64,000 bases of DNA from Mediterranea massiliensis. GTDB lineage: Bacteria > Bacteroidota > Bacteroidia > Bacteroidales > Bacteroidaceae. Location: NCBI RefSeq assembly GCF_900128475.1, contig NZ_LT635836.1, positions 572,526 through 636,525 on the forward strand. Reading direction: 5' to 3'. Within the stretch, counting starts at the first letter, position 1, and each line of letters begins with the position of its first letter. This document shows, piece after piece, positions 41,401-49,762 of the stretch. The position numbers were made by a program, and so were the translations under genes. The notes beneath the pieces were generated by a model. That model was not told the origin of the DNA, did no database searches, and was given only the letters and a program-made list of their open reading frames with translations.

Positions 41401-44133
41401 ATGTGCGTCGCCGCCTACGAGATGAAGCGGCTCGGACTGGCGCACAAGCCGCTCATCACCGGCCTGAAGGCGAACATCCACGAGATTGCGCAGACCTTCC
41501 GCACCGCCTATCCCCATGCCAAGATACTCTATCCGGGCAAGGAGGACTTCACGCCCGACCGCCGCGTGGAAATCTTCAACCAGATGAAGAACAACGACTG
41601 GGATGCCATCATCCTCTCGCACGAGCAGTTCGGCATGATACCGCAGTCGCCCGAAATCCAGCGCGACATCTTGCAGCAGGAACTGGACAGCGTGGAGGAA
41701 AACCTGGAAGTCTTGCACCAGTTAGGCAGCGAGGTAACCAATGCCCAACTCAAGGGCGCGGAAAAGCGCAAGATGAACTTGGAAGTCAAGCTTAAGGAGC
41801 TGACGCACGAGATAGAAACCCGCAAGGATGATGTGGCGGACTTCAAGCGCATGGGCATCGACCACATCTTTATCGATGAGAGCCACCGCTTTAAGAACCT
41901 CATGTTCACCACGCGCCACGACCGTGTGGCGGGGCTGGGCAACTCGGAGGGCAGCCAGCGTGCGCTCAACATGCTCTTTGCCATCCGCACCATCCAGCAG
42001 CGCACCGGCAAGGACTTGGGAGCCACATTCCTGTCGGGGACGACCATCAGCAACTCACTGACCGAGCTGTACCTCCTGTTCAAATACCTGCGCCCCAACG
42101 AACTGGAGCGGCAGGGCATCCGCTCCTTCGACGCATGGGCGGCGGTGTTCGCACGCAAGTCCATTGACTATGAGTTTTCCGTGACCAACGAGATTGTGCA
42201 GAAGGAACGCTTCCGCTATTTCATCAAGGTGCCCGAACTCGCCTCGTTCTATTCCGAGATTACCGACTTCCGCACGGCGGAGGACATCGGCATCGACCGC
42301 CCGAAGAAGAACGAGATACTGCACAACATCGCGCCCACGCCCGACCAGCAGGAGTTCATCGCCAAGCTCATGCAGTTCGCCAAGACCGGCAACGCCACCG
42401 TATTGGGCCGTCCGCCGCTCACCGAGAAGGAAGAAAAGGCCAAGATGCTCATCGCCACCGACTATGCCCGCAAGATGTCGCTTGACATGCGGCTCATCGA
42501 CCCGCTGAAATATGACGACGACCGCGACAACAAGGCGACCCACTGCGCCGACATGATTGCGCAGTATTACAACCGATACGCCGAGCATAAGGGCACGCAG
42601 TTCGTGTTCAGCGACTTGGGCACGTACAAGCCCGACCAGTGGAACCCGTACAGCGAAATCAAGCGCAAGCTGGTGGAAGACCACGGCATCCCCGAAGACC
42701 AGATACGCTTCATTCAGGAAGCCAAGACCGAGAAGAAGCGCAAGGCGATGATTGAGGCGATGAACGAGGGGCGCATCCGTGTGCTGTTCGGCTCCACCGA
42801 AATGTTGGGCACGGGTGTCAATGCGCAGAAAAGATGCGTGGCCATCCATCACTTGGACGCACCGTGGCGCCCAAGCGACCTCCAGCAGCGCGACGGGCGC
42901 GGCATCCGCAAGGGCAACGAGGTGGCGAAGCTCTATGCCGATAACAAGGTCGATGTCATCATCTATGCGGTGGAGAAATCATTGGACAGCTACAAGTTCA
43001 ACCTGCTCCACAACAAGCAGCTTTTCATCACCCAGCTCAAGCAGAACCGCATGGGCAGCCGCACCATCGACGAGGGCAGCATGGACGAGAAGGGGGGCAT
43101 GAACTACTCCGAGTATGTGGCCATCCTCTCCGGCAACACAGACCTTTTGGACAAGGCGCGTCTGGAGAAGAAGATTGCCGGACTGGAGGGCGAGCGCAAG
43201 GCGTTCCAGCGCAGCAAGGGCGATTCGCGCATCCGGTTGGAGACCCTGTTGGCCAACCAAGCCTCCAACAGCGACATCATCGCGAGGGCGCGGCAGGACA
43301 TGGCCGACTTCGAGAGCCGCGTGCAGTACGACAAGGACGGCAAGAAGCTCAACCCGCTGAAGATTGACGGGGTAACGGGCAGCGACCCCAAAGTCATTGC
43401 CGCCCGGCTGCACGAGATAGAGGACAAGGAGCGCACGCACGGCCAGCCGGTTCCCATCGGCTCCCTCTACGGCTTTGAAATCGTGGTCAAGACCGACACC
43501 ACCGTCAAGGAGGGATTGGACTTCTGCGAGAACCGCTTCTTCGTGCGCGGCACGGGCAAGCTCCTGTACAACTACAACAACGGACGCTTGGCAGCCGACC
43601 CGCAGACCGCCTGCCGGAATTTCATCAACGCCTTTGACAGCATCCCCCGCCTGATAGAGAAATACACGCGGGACAATGCTGACATCGAGAAGGAAATCCC
43701 CGTCCTGAAGCAGGTCGTGGACGAAACATGGAAAAAAGAGGATGAGTTGAAGCAACTCAAGGCCGAGCTTGCCACGCTTGACCGCAAGATATTGCTCTCC
43801 TTGAAATCCGTCGATGCGCAGGAGGCCAACACTGAAGGGGTAACGGAAATCCGGCCGGAGCCGCAAGCTCCATCGGTGGCGCAACCCGCTCCCTCAATGC
43901 CCGGCGACCCTGCCGTCCCGGCAGCATCCGAACCATACGTCCACCGTATGCCCGACTACATGGCACATGCGGCGGAGCGCAAACCGCCGGTGCTGTCAGC
44001 CATGCCCAAGACCATCAGCATCAAGGAGCTGATGAGCGCGGGCAAGGAAAAGGTCGTAATCGGCGGCATCCCCCAACCGGAAGACGGCACGGAGAAGCCG
44101 CAGGAAAAACCGAAATGGAGGATGAAGCTGTGA
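38428..44133 (+). CDS. Fused N6-methyltransferase-like and SNF2-type helicase protein
   Basis: 1901 residues. An adenine-methyltransferase-like N-terminal domain has motif [13 protein letters not shown] near 131 and motif IV written SNIPFGD near 200, where NPPY/F is usual. A linker with the clamp-binding-like QLSLF (residues 484-488) and coiled segments follows. The C-terminal half is a superfamily 2 helicase: Walker A-like EVGGGKT near 983, DESH near 1150, SGTTISNS, and motif [14 protein letters not shown] near 1487. Large proteins of this type are widespread in Bacteroides ICEs; whether they methylate DNA is untested. A perfect terminator follows. Confidence 0.9.
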   Translation: MAYNKKAHLRDNIEAIRLMFRLERERRAATPEEQAVLAAYSGFGGIKAVLSPFGKLTDILRWTQSDRELFPLVSELHGVLREGATDEREYKRLVDSVKASTFTAFYTPPEIIGALASSLSEHGVSPHRFLDPSSGTGNFLSAFQPHFYNATAVPEATAYEKDLLTGRILRQLQPGTDVRVQGFEELPPQDNGRFDVAASNIPFGDIRVFDPLMDDGTARRFAMNSLHNYFFVKGLDAVREGGIVAFITSQGVMNSAMGTPVRQYLMERARLLSAIRLPNNLFTDYAGTEVGSDLIVLQKDTASGREYTGLEKAFVEVSTQADGTTQNEYFERTAAIVHTRGHVGTDPYGKPARVFLHDGGMDAIAADLKWMLDKNLSENLDLDLYLRFSPVRELRELAEVRAESLQERIAQVRAISMPEQQRVATEMPEAVVEEPPIVRSEPEKPVTQEPLMSLYDLFGFTQEERQAFSTGRKPKRKKKQDTPQLSLFDIVEPLSGQSVPDKGDAIAASPAEKPARTAQPEPAAAPQAPSEEELRERERRRAEEEAARQERMKPRPFTGERLEHYRNGSLVDMDRQIGYLSGMDKGIPVFHPLELPARQQQRAASYIELRDTYHRLYNDEAEHRQENGELRAGLNGLYDGFVRQFGNLNDKKNIDLFRMDADNREILALERYTDGKAVKADIFDHPVSYNVNEITHTDDVHEALAASLNKYGEADMEYMESLTDKPQAQLLDELRGRVFYNPLAKRFEIADRFIAGNVVAKAEYIGEYLQTHPDDAESRVSLEALRKAAPVPIPFEELDFNFGERWIPAAVYSRYASWLFDTDVSVRYNASADEYNIRASELSPRIYNQYAVRSETRLFNGVALMRHAIHNTTPNITKTVTDKDGKDIKVRDPEATQLANSKIDEIREGFSDWLMEQSPEFKKKLEDMYNRKFNCFVRPKFDGSHQTFPDLDLKGLGIKDLYPSQKDCIWMLKMNGGGIADHEVGGGKTLIMCVAAYEMKRLGLAHKPLITGLKANIHEIAQTFRTAYPHAKILYPGKEDFTPDRRVEIFNQMKNNDWDAIILSHEQFGMIPQSPEIQRDILQQELDSVEENLEVLHQLGSEVTNAQLKGAEKRKMNLEVKLKELTHEIETRKDDVADFKRMGIDHIFIDESHRFKNLMFTTRHDRVAGLGNSEGSQRALNMLFAIRTIQQRTGKDLGATFLSGTTISNSLTELYLLFKYLRPNELERQGIRSFDAWAAVFARKSIDYEFSVTNEIVQKERFRYFIKVPELASFYSEITDFRTAEDIGIDRPKKNEILHNIAPTPDQQEFIAKLMQFAKTGNATVLGRPPLTEKEEKAKMLIATDYARKMSLDMRLIDPLKYDDDRDNKATHCADMIAQYYNRYAEHKGTQFVFSDLGTYKPDQWNPYSEIKRKLVEDHGIPEDQIRFIQEAKTEKKRKAMIEAMNEGRIRVLFGSTEMLGTGVNAQKRCVAIHHLDAPWRPSDLQQRDGRGIRKGNEVAKLYADNKVDVIIYAVEKSLDSYKFNLLHNKQLFITQLKQNRMGSRTIDEGSMDEKGGMNYSEYVAILSGNTDLLDKARLEKKIAGLEGERKAFQRSKGDSRIRLETLLANQASNSDIIARARQDMADFESRVQYDKDGKKLNPLKIDGVTGSDPKVIAARLHEIEDKERTHGQPVPIGSLYGFEIVVKTDTTVKEGLDFCENRFFVRGTGKLLYNYNNGRLAADPQTACRNFINAFDSIPRLIEKYTRDNADIEKEIPVLKQVVDETWKKEDELKQLKAELATLDRKILLSLKSVDAQEANTEGVTEIRPEPQAPSVAQPAPSMPGDPAVPAASEPYVHRMPDYMAHAAERKPPVLSAMPKTISIKELMSAGKEKVVIGGIPQPEDGTEKPQEKPKWRMKL

Positions 44134-44151
44134 GCGGGGTACACTTAATGA

Positions 44152-44193
44152 AAAACTTGGCAACTACATATAGTAAGGTGGTTGCCAAGTTTT
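44152..44193. terminator. Bidirectional terminator after the helicase gene
   Basis: A perfect 13-bp stem AAAACTTGGCAAC / GTTGCCAAGTTTT with a 16-nt loop; A and T runs flank it symmetrically. It ends the helicase transcript and the converging AbiE operon. Confidence 0.88.
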
Positions 44194-44231
44194 CTATTTC
44201 AAATCTCGCCAATACATTCTTTATATGTTTT

Positions 44232-44387
44232 TCACCAAAATGTATATTGAGCCTTGAACTTCGCATAAACCTTCTTTGCCGCCTCCCTTTCTTCCTTGCT
44301 TTCAGGTTTCAAGTGAGCTATCTTCTCCGCAAAGCGTTTAGCGTCCTTACCGGTAACTACCGGCGTTTCTTTAATCGGTCGAGCCAT
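44232..44387 (-). CDS. 51-residue gene following the AbiE pair
   Basis: A short open frame starting at ATG 44387, 21 bp after the AbiEii-like gene, with AGGAA ahead of it. The product starts MARPIKETPVVTGKDAKRF and is highly charged and helical (KPESKEEREAAKKVYAKF). The MARPIKETP start is familiar from small antitoxin-like proteins in Bacteroidota. Same strand and tight spacing put it in the abiE operon. Role uncertain. Confidence 0.65.
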   Translation of the reverse strand: MARPIKETPVVTGKDAKRFAEKIAHLKPESKEEREAAKKVYAKFKAQYTFW

Positions 44388-44407
44388 AAATTCCTGTATG
44401 TTGTAAA

Positions 44408-45367
44408 TTATATCTTGTTTTCAATTATCGAAATGAAATCATGCAATTTCTTTCCAACTTGATTCGCATCAGGTATCCGGCTATATGCCAGATAATTTAA
44501 TTCCCGTTCATAATATCCGCCCAATTGCTTCCATAGCTCATTGAATGAACCAAGAAGGGGAGATTCTTTAATGGGTGTATGTTTCCATTTTTCCGGTGAG
44601 TCAAACATTTGTCGGTCATGCGCCGCCAGTTCTTGCAGGTCTTTAATGAAATCCTGTTCCACATATTCCATACATTCCCTATCGTCAAGCAGAAAATAGA
44701 TATCATAGAAATGGCGGATTTTCCCGGTTAATCCTTGCACCGGATTATCCATAAAGGAGAAACGGAGAAGCGAAACGACTTTCTCGCACAAGGTGCGCCG
44801 TTTGTCCAGAATGTTCAGTTCAAACGGATGCAGGTCATATTCTTCAATGAAAGAGTCCATACCTGTATTTTCAAGGTAGGAAGTGATAAAGCTCTTTATT
44901 TGCCGTCTGACATATGGATAAGGATTGGCAAACGAATTTATTTCCACGACTACACGGTTGGCGACAAAATCAAACAACGGGTCATGGACGCTTGCCGGAT
45001 ATTGGTACAAGGCTTTCCGATAACGGGAACCCTTACTTGTCAGTTCAGGCACAACCTGTTCCTGCAAGCCTTGGGTCATTTCTTTGCAGACCTTGGAAAT
45101 CAAAGTCTTTATCTGATTTCCGCTCAACTTTTGCGTGAGTACAGCCACATCCACATCTTCCGAGAAGCGGTTAATCAATCCGTACCCTTTTGACAAGGAT
45201 GTGCCGCCCTTGAACACCGTGTTCTCCATATAAACGCTTCGGGAGAGTTGTTGCAATATCTTGCTTATCCAATAGTCTTTTTCGATATAGACCGGTGCTA
45301 TATGGTAATATTCGGAAGCCGCGCGTATTGCATCTGCTAACAGTTCAGGTTGTTTTTCCAGTATCAT
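44408..45367 (-). CDS. AbiEii-type nucleotidyltransferase toxin
   Basis: 319 residues. The nucleotidyltransferase signature FKGGTSLSKGYGLINRFSED followed by DVAV gives the GS loop and catalytic Asp pair expected of AbiEii/AbiGii toxins. In characterised AbiE systems the toxin uses a nucleotide to block growth, giving phage abortive infection or ICE stability. The ATG overlaps the stop of the antitoxin-like gene by 4 bp, the usual arrangement. Confidence 0.9.
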   Translation of the reverse strand: MILEKQPELLADAIRAASEYYHIAPVYIEKDYWISKILQQLSRSVYMENTVFKGGTSLSKGYGLINRFSEDVDVAVLTQKLSGNQIKTLISKVCKEMTQGLQEQVVPELTSKGSRYRKALYQYPASVHDPLFDFVANRVVVEINSFANPYPYVRRQIKSFITSYLENTGMDSFIEEYDLHPFELNILDKRRTLCEKVVSLLRFSFMDNPVQGLTGKIRHFYDIYFLLDDRECMEYVEQDFIKDLQELAAHDRQMFDSPEKWKHTPIKESPLLGSFNELWKQLGGYYERELNYLAYSRIPDANQVGKKLHDFISIIENKI

Positions 45368-46089
45368 TCAATCCTCCATTTCTTTTTATTAGGCAATGTA
45401 TCTTCATTTATTCCCAATTTATAGACCGTTACTGGATTCAATGAATCCCATAAAGGTTGCGCTTTCGCCATACCGCAATCGTTCTCGATGATGGTTCCCA
45501 ACAAGGCGCGTACCATTGGCGGATAGGCCTCGGCCAAGGCAACCATCTTTTCCTTCTCCCTCCTGCCAAGTTCTCCTACCAGAAAAGCTATGCGCCTGTA
45601 TGATGCCTCTATCGTGGTGTCGGGTATTTCCTTGATGAAGCGGATGGCATCCAATAATTGCAGGAGCGGAATATTGTCTTTGGTTATCGGGTTAGGTTGC
45701 AGGACAAAGCAGACGGTGAATATATCCCGTTGTTTCTTGTTCCTGCGTTGGTTTGTGCCGATTTGGATGATGTTGGGCACTTGTGTAGTAAGCCCTAACC
45801 GATTAAAGACGGAGTAACCGGTCAAATATCCGATGCGCTTTCCGTTCTTTTCCAACAAATCCTTCACCAACTCTTCTTGTCTGGGTTTCAACGTTCCGAA
45901 CACGCTCTTTTTAGGCTTGTAGAACCGTCCTTTGGATATTTTAGCCAAGTAGCCTTCACCCGCCAGCCGATTCAGCATTTTAATGATGCTTTCGCTCGTT
46001 TCGGCAGGCAAGTTTAAGTCCCGGTAGGTAAACACGTAATCGGGCTGAAAATCTTCCAATCGTTTCTGTACTTCTCTTGTGATAATCAT
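45364..46089 (-). CDS. AbiEi-type antitoxin/regulator
   Basis: 241 residues from ATG 46089 (MIITREVQKRLEDF). The N-terminal part is a winged-helix-like domain (FTYRDLNLPAETSESIIKML, RLAGEGYLAKISKGRFYKPK), followed by the C-terminal antitoxin region (GYLTGYSVFNRLGLTTQVPN). It represses its own operon and neutralises the toxin in known AbiE pairs. A longer frame from 46149 runs over the promoter and is rejected. Confidence 0.85.
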   Translation of the reverse strand: MIITREVQKRLEDFQPDYVFTYRDLNLPAETSESIIKMLNRLAGEGYLAKISKGRFYKPKKSVFGTLKPRQEELVKDLLEKNGKRIGYLTGYSVFNRLGLTTQVPNIIQIGTNQRRNKKQRDIFTVCFVLQPNPITKDNIPLLQLLDAIRFIKEIPDTTIEASYRRIAFLVGELGRREKEKMVALAEAYPPMVRALLGTIIENDCGMAKAQPLWDSLNPVTVYKLGINEDTLPNKKKWRIE

Positions 46090-46114
46090 AATCCCATGTC
46101 CTTGGTTGTCGGTG

Positions 46115-46150
46115 CAAAGATAAGAAATATTCTTGTTTTTACGACACAAA
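46115..46150 (-). promoter_or_regulatory. Candidate abiE operon promoter
   Basis: Minus-strand TTTG (46147-46150) and perfect -7 box TATCTTTG (46115-46122), 24 nt apart, which is a little long. The start codon is 26 bp further on. Confidence 0.55.
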
Positions 46151-46283
46151 ACTGGAATTTTATTAGAAATGGCTCCACCCTGTCCTCCCGACAGAATGAA
46201 GCCGGTTGTTTAACTTAAATAGCGGGAACTTCCTGCTTCACAGCGGTAGAGAGTATCCCTGAACGATGAACATCCAAGATGCA

Positions 46284-46697
46284 TTATCCACAATCATCTG
46301 AGAGTTCTTTTTCTTCTGTTTCTTTCTCCCCGCCGTTTTCATCCATTTCTTCGGGCATCGGATAAGTTTCCGACAGCTTGTCCTTCCGTGCCTGACGCTT
46401 GATTTCGTTCTCGTCGAAGTTGTTGCGGATGAACTCGTGCAGGTCTGATTCCTTGTAATAGGTCTTGTGGTATATTGAATGGAATTTCAATGCCCCGTTG
46501 TTCCGGTATCGCTGGAGCGTGCGCTTGCTGATGCGCAGCAGTTGGCACACCTCCTGGTTGTCGTACAGCCGTTCCCCGTTCAGGTAGTTCAGGTGCTTCT
46601 GCCGGTTCTCCGCCTTGTCCAGCTTGCGCGATATGCGGTAAAGTTCACCCATGATGCGCTCCATCCACGCCTCAAATTCAGTCTTGTCCACTAACAT
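46284..46697 (-). CDS. Helix-turn-helix protein, excisionase-like
   Basis: 137 residues. A central MerR/excisionase-type helix-turn-helix (LYDNQEVCQLLRISKRTLQR, YRNNGALKFHSIYHKTYYKE) follows a helical N-terminus; the C-terminus is acidic (EKETEEKELSDD). Similar in type to the Xis2-like proteins of CTnDOT and to the protein at 48752, sharing the RTLQR words. It follows the primase gene by 19 bp on the same strand. Confidence 0.82.
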   Translation of the reverse strand: MLVDKTEFEAWMERIMGELYRISRKLDKAENRQKHLNYLNGERLYDNQEVCQLLRISKRTLQRYRNNGALKFHSIYHKTYYKESDLHEFIRNNFDENEIKRQARKDKLSETYPMPEEMDENGGEKETEEKELSDDCG

Positions 46698-46716
46698 GGC
46701 CGTTCCTCCTGTGCTT

Positions 46717-48759
46717 TTATACCTCGCCCAGCATGTAGCTGTTCGGGCTGTCGGGTGATTTCACAATGATTTCCTTTTCCCGCATGAAGCGGATGTAGCT
46801 CTTGGCCGTGCGTTCCTTCACCTCGAACGCCGCCTGAAGTTCTTCCGAAAGCTCCATGTAGCCGATGAAGCGTTTCCGGCTGAACAGTTCGCGTGCTACC
46901 GCCACGAGTTCCTCTTCCTTGCGCCTGTCCTTTTCCTCTTTCGGTTTCTCGCCCAGATAGGCGTGCATCGCCTTCTCCTTGTCCCATGCGAATTGCATGA
47001 GCGGTACATCCAGCGGGCTGCCGTCCCGTACTTTCAGGGCTTTCACCACCGAAACGGCGGGCTTCGTGTCCTTTTCGATGGAGAGGATGGCGGCAGCCTT
47101 GCGTTGCAGTTCGCTGCCCAAGTGCCCGCGCAGCTTCAGCCCGTTGGGGATGAAGTGCAGCACCGTGACGATGCACGTGTTGTAGATGCCCGCCAGCCGG
47201 TAGAGTTCCTCCACGACGGCGATGCTCTCCGCCTCGTCGTTGGCGCAGCGTATCAGGTCGGCGATGCCGTCAATGACCACCAGATGGATGCCCCCGTATT
47301 GGTAATGGAACTTGTCCATGCTGAGCACAATGGACTTCAGCCGCTCCTTGCGGCTCATCCCCGTCAGGCAGTATGCCTTGAACCACTCCGGCATCGTGTC
47401 GCGCCCGCAACGGCGCAGCAGGGTACTTACGTTCTTGTATAGTTGCACCTCGCTCTGTTCGGTGTCATAGAACAGCACCGCCTTGCCTTTCGGGTTCCCT
47501 TCAATGGAAACGCCCAGCGTGTCGATGCCCTCCGCGTTTTCCGGTTTCACAGCACCGGCAATCAGGGCGGCCACATAGTTGCTTTTCCCCGTACCCTCCC
47601 CGCCGGTGATGCAGAGCAGGTTCCCTTGTGTTCCCAGCGGCACATCGTTCACCGATACTATCATTTGTGCCACAGGTGGCGGGTTGTTGAAATCCAACTC
47701 GCATGATTTTAATGCTGACATATCTTCCTTGTATAATGAATCCAAATGGTTTAAGAACAATTTCAATAAATCGTCGTGCGTGTGTCCCAACGCAAAATAA
47801 TCCGTTACATCCTTTTCTTCTTTTGTTCCTGACAGTGGCAGCAAAAGGCGTTTCAATGCAAACGGCTTCAATTCTTCCTGCCGTTTGGCGGAAACTTCCA
47901 GACCGGTCTTGTCCATATCATACAGCAGGACAATGTGTTTGAACCGGTAGGAGAGCAGCATCAGCACAGAGGTAGGGATGACTGTCGTTTCCGAATTGAA
48001 ACAGATGGCATGGAATCCGTTTGCCGCAAGGCTCATCACGTCTTTCTCACCGCCTGTGATAAACAACAAATCCCCTTTGGCGGATAATTGGTCAAGTCCG
48101 AAGCAGTAATTGTCGCCCAAATCTCCGGCATAGAGGAAACGCATCTCCGAGCGCGGGCGGTAGATTTTAATGTATTTGTTGCCTACATAGCCATACATCG
48201 GTTCCTGTGCCGTTTCAGTCAAGGTATAGCTTTTCCCTTCCTGATTGACGGAACTGAACGAATGCAGAGGCCGTACATTATATTTATTTAATGTATGCTC
48301 CGTGATTCTGGATTTGCTCCAAAATATCCGGTCTGTTTCATTGAACGCCCTTGGTACGATATTATACGGGCGTATTTTCTTTATCACCTGTTCCGGCGTG
48401 GGCGGACAAACTACCTGAACGGAAGATGTGTCCACACAATTTTCGTAACCGTCTGCCAACCCCAAATGCAGGTCATGGTCAATGATGCGCATGATTTCAA
48501 CGAAATCCTTCGCGTTCCTGCAACTCAGCCCCGTCATTGTCCCTACCAACTCGAAGCAGTCCCCGGAATATTCCTCATTGCCGAAATCCTTCATCTTATA
48601 CACCGAATGCCGCCGGTCATAATATACGTTGCACGATGCCTTCGTATCCTTATATAAAGGATTCAGGAACTTCTTACCGATGCGGAACGGCACGGGCAGG
48701 TAGTGTCTGAACACCGAAAGCCCCCTGTCCGTCGCCTGCAAAATATCCTCCTTATTCAT
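46717..48759 (-). CDS. Primase-helicase-like protein
   Basis: 680 residues. The N-terminal third has a primase-like zinc-binding and TOPRIM layout (SCNVYYDRRHSVYKMKDFGN, ELVGTMTGLS, then DLLFITGGEKDVMSLAANGF). The C-terminal half is a RecA/DnaB-like ATPase with Walker A GGEGTGKS near 387 and Walker B HLVVIDGIADL near 497. It probably primes or unwinds the single transferred strand in the recipient. Overlaps the upstream excisionase-like gene by 8 bp. Confidence 0.85.
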   Translation of the reverse strand: MNKEDILQATDRGLSVFRHYLPVPFRIGKKFLNPLYKDTKASCNVYYDRRHSVYKMKDFGNEEYSGDCFELVGTMTGLSCRNAKDFVEIMRIIDHDLHLGLADGYENCVDTSSVQVVCPPTPEQVIKKIRPYNIVPRAFNETDRIFWSKSRITEHTLNKYNVRPLHSFSSVNQEGKSYTLTETAQEPMYGYVGNKYIKIYRPRSEMRFLYAGDLGDNYCFGLDQLSAKGDLLFITGGEKDVMSLAANGFHAICFNSETTVIPTSVLMLLSYRFKHIVLLYDMDKTGLEVSAKRQEELKPFALKRLLLPLSGTKEEKDVTDYFALGHTHDDLLKLFLNHLDSLYKEDMSALKSCELDFNNPPPVAQMIVSVNDVPLGTQGNLLCITGGEGTGKSNYVAALIAGAVKPENAEGIDTLGVSIEGNPKGKAVLFYDTEQSEVQLYKNVSTLLRRCGRDTMPEWFKAYCLTGMSRKERLKSIVLSMDKFHYQYGGIHLVVIDGIADLIRCANDEAESIAVVEELYRLAGIYNTCIVTVLHFIPNGLKLRGHLGSELQRKAAAILSIEKDTKPAVSVVKALKVRDGSPLDVPLMQFAWDKEKAMHAYLGEKPKEEKDRRKEEELVAVARELFSRKRFIGYMELSEELQAAFEVKERTAKSYIRFMREKEIIVKSPDSPNSYMLGEV

Positions 48760-49111
48760 TGTCTTCGTCCTTTGTTATATCCAACAACCGGTTCTTCTTG
48801 TAAACGTCTATCAGGTGCGGTTCACACGTGATAACCTTTTCCCGTACCTTTTTCTCTATTTCTGAGAGCTTGTACAGGCACTTGCGGCGGAACACCGAAT
48901 ACTCTACCAGTCCGTCGCTCCTTAACCGTTGCAGGGTGCGTGTGCTGATATGGAGCATATCGGCCACTTCTTGACTGTCCAGCCATACATCGTTGTCAAA
49001 GTCGCAATCCTGCAACTTGTGTTCATTCTTGGTAATGAACTCAGCGATTTTCGCTATTTGCCCCATCATCTTTTGATAGGCGGCACTTTCCATTACGATA
49101 ACTTCTGTCAT
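48752..49111 (-). CDS. Excisionase-like helix-turn-helix protein at the right ICE end
   Basis: 119 residues with a HTH_17-type motif (VWLDSQEVADMLHISTRTLQ, RLRSDGLVEYSVFRRKCLYK). It is the gene nearest attR, starts the operon with primase and the second HTH gene, and has a 26-bp imperfect palindrome upstream. This fits a recombination directionality factor or autoregulator. Function inferred from fold and place. Confidence 0.8.
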   Translation of the reverse strand: MTEVIVMESAAYQKMMGQIAKIAEFITKNEHKLQDCDFDNDVWLDSQEVADMLHISTRTLQRLRSDGLVEYSVFRRKCLYKLSEIEKKVREKVITCEPHLIDVYKKNRLLDITKDEDNE

Positions 49112-49165
49112 AATCCTAATTATTGAAATGTTTGCCGCAAAGTTCCCGATAAGTCAAAATCCGCA

Positions 49166-49191
49166 TGGTATACTATACGTGTACTACACCA
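49166..49191. promoter_or_regulatory. Imperfect 26-bp palindrome, operator candidate
   Basis: Half-sites TGGTATACTATAC and (reversed) TGGTGTAGTACAC match at 10 of 13 positions. It lies 55 bp upstream of the excisionase-like gene and could be its operator or a Xis binding site in the ICE end. Confidence 0.5.
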
Positions 49192-49281
49192 TAATTTTTT
49201 TGTTCCTGCATTTTTTTGCGGGAAAATGCGAGGTCAATCCGTTTCGGTCAGGAGTAAGGTTAATAGGTTCAAAATTAGTTC

Positions 49282-49329
49282 AGTGCAAGGTGCAAGCCTA
49301 TTTATATATATAGGCTCGCACCTTGCACT
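49282..49329. repeat. 20-bp inverted repeat near the ICE right end
   Basis: AGTGCAAGGTGCAAGCCTAT (49282-49301) pairs with 49310-49329 with one mismatch and an 8-nt A/T loop. There is no T tract on either side, so it is not a standard terminator. The region 49112-49528 has no gene; it holds this hairpin, the operator-like palindrome, an outward promoter and arm-like sites. Confidence 0.75.
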
Positions 49330-49387
49330 TGAAAAAAAGGCTGAAAAAAAATATTGTCAAGAACTTGCATGTTTCAAAAATGTGTAG

Positions 49388-49395
49388 TACTTTTG
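49388..49395 (+). promoter_or_regulatory. -7 box of a possible outward promoter at the right end
   Basis: TACTTTTG matches TAnnTTTG. A small hairpin (TGACAC-GGTG-GTGTCA) follows about 17 bp downstream. Transcription would run through attR; in the circular ICE it would enter the left end. Confidence 0.4.
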
Positions 49396-49456
49396 CACTC
49401 GCAATCGAAAGGTGACACGGTGGTGTCATAAGCTACGAAAATTGACAAGATGAAAT

Positions 49457-49492
49457 CGTAACCAAGTCGTAACCATTAAATTTTAGGTTACG
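49457..49492. promoter_or_regulatory. Putative integrase arm-type sites, right end
   Basis: CGTAACCAAG (49457-49466), CGTAACCATT (49468-49477) and an inverted CGTAACCTAAAA (49481-49492). They match the left-end motifs at 171-284. Confidence 0.6.
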
Positions 49493-49528
49493 CATAAGTT
49501 ACTGATTAAAAAGATATTATAAGCGGCA

Positions 49529-49551
49529 GGTACGATTACCGTACGCACCGC
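49529..49551. repeat. attR: ICE right attachment site
   Basis: Partner of 21-43, with three mismatches in the T-loop part and an identical final 13 bp. Only the T-arm and acceptor end of a tRNA are recognisable, so this is not a gene. Confidence 0.88.
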
Positions 49552-49628
49552 GAAAACAATAAAGAGGCTGTCTCAAAATTAAAAACAGAGATAAGTTTAC
49601 TTACAATTTATAAGCTACAACATAAAAA

Positions 49629-49685
49629 CCTCCTGCTTTTAGTCCTATAATTGCAATAAATAAGGGCTAAAGCAGGAGGCTTTTT
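49629..49685 (-). terminator. Terminator hairpin after the IS transposase gene
   Basis: An 11-bp stem CCTCCTGCTTT / AAAGCAGGAGG with T or A runs on both sides. It can stop transcription of the transposase on the minus strand and block read-in from attR on the plus strand. Confidence 0.8.
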
Positions 49686-49762
49686 ATTACTAAGTTTCAA
49701 TCTGTAAGATTATTACTTTTGAATTTCTATTTTGACAATAGTTCGTTAACCATTAGCCTAGC

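Larger units (their letters stand above)
31..49551. mobile_element. CTnDOT-related integrative and conjugative element inserted at tRNA-Asp
   Basis: Boundaries are set by an exact 13-bp direct repeat (31-43 and 49539-49551), part of an imperfect 23-bp repeat of the tRNA-Asp 3' end. Between them lie an integrase beside the left end, an excisionase-like protein beside the right end, a complete tra operon, mobABC, topoisomerase III, primase and a large helicase, which is a full self-transmissible set. The tra/mob order matches the CTnDOT group, but use of a tRNA gene end as target differs from CTnDOT itself. Cargo is an RND efflux pump with its regulators and an AbiE toxin-antitoxin pair. Extent is inferred from sequence; excision was not observed. 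Confidence 0.9.

Noticed and set aside
49529..49551. A second tRNA gene at the right end
   Set aside because: Only the T-arm and acceptor end resemble a tRNA; no anticodon or D arm upstream.
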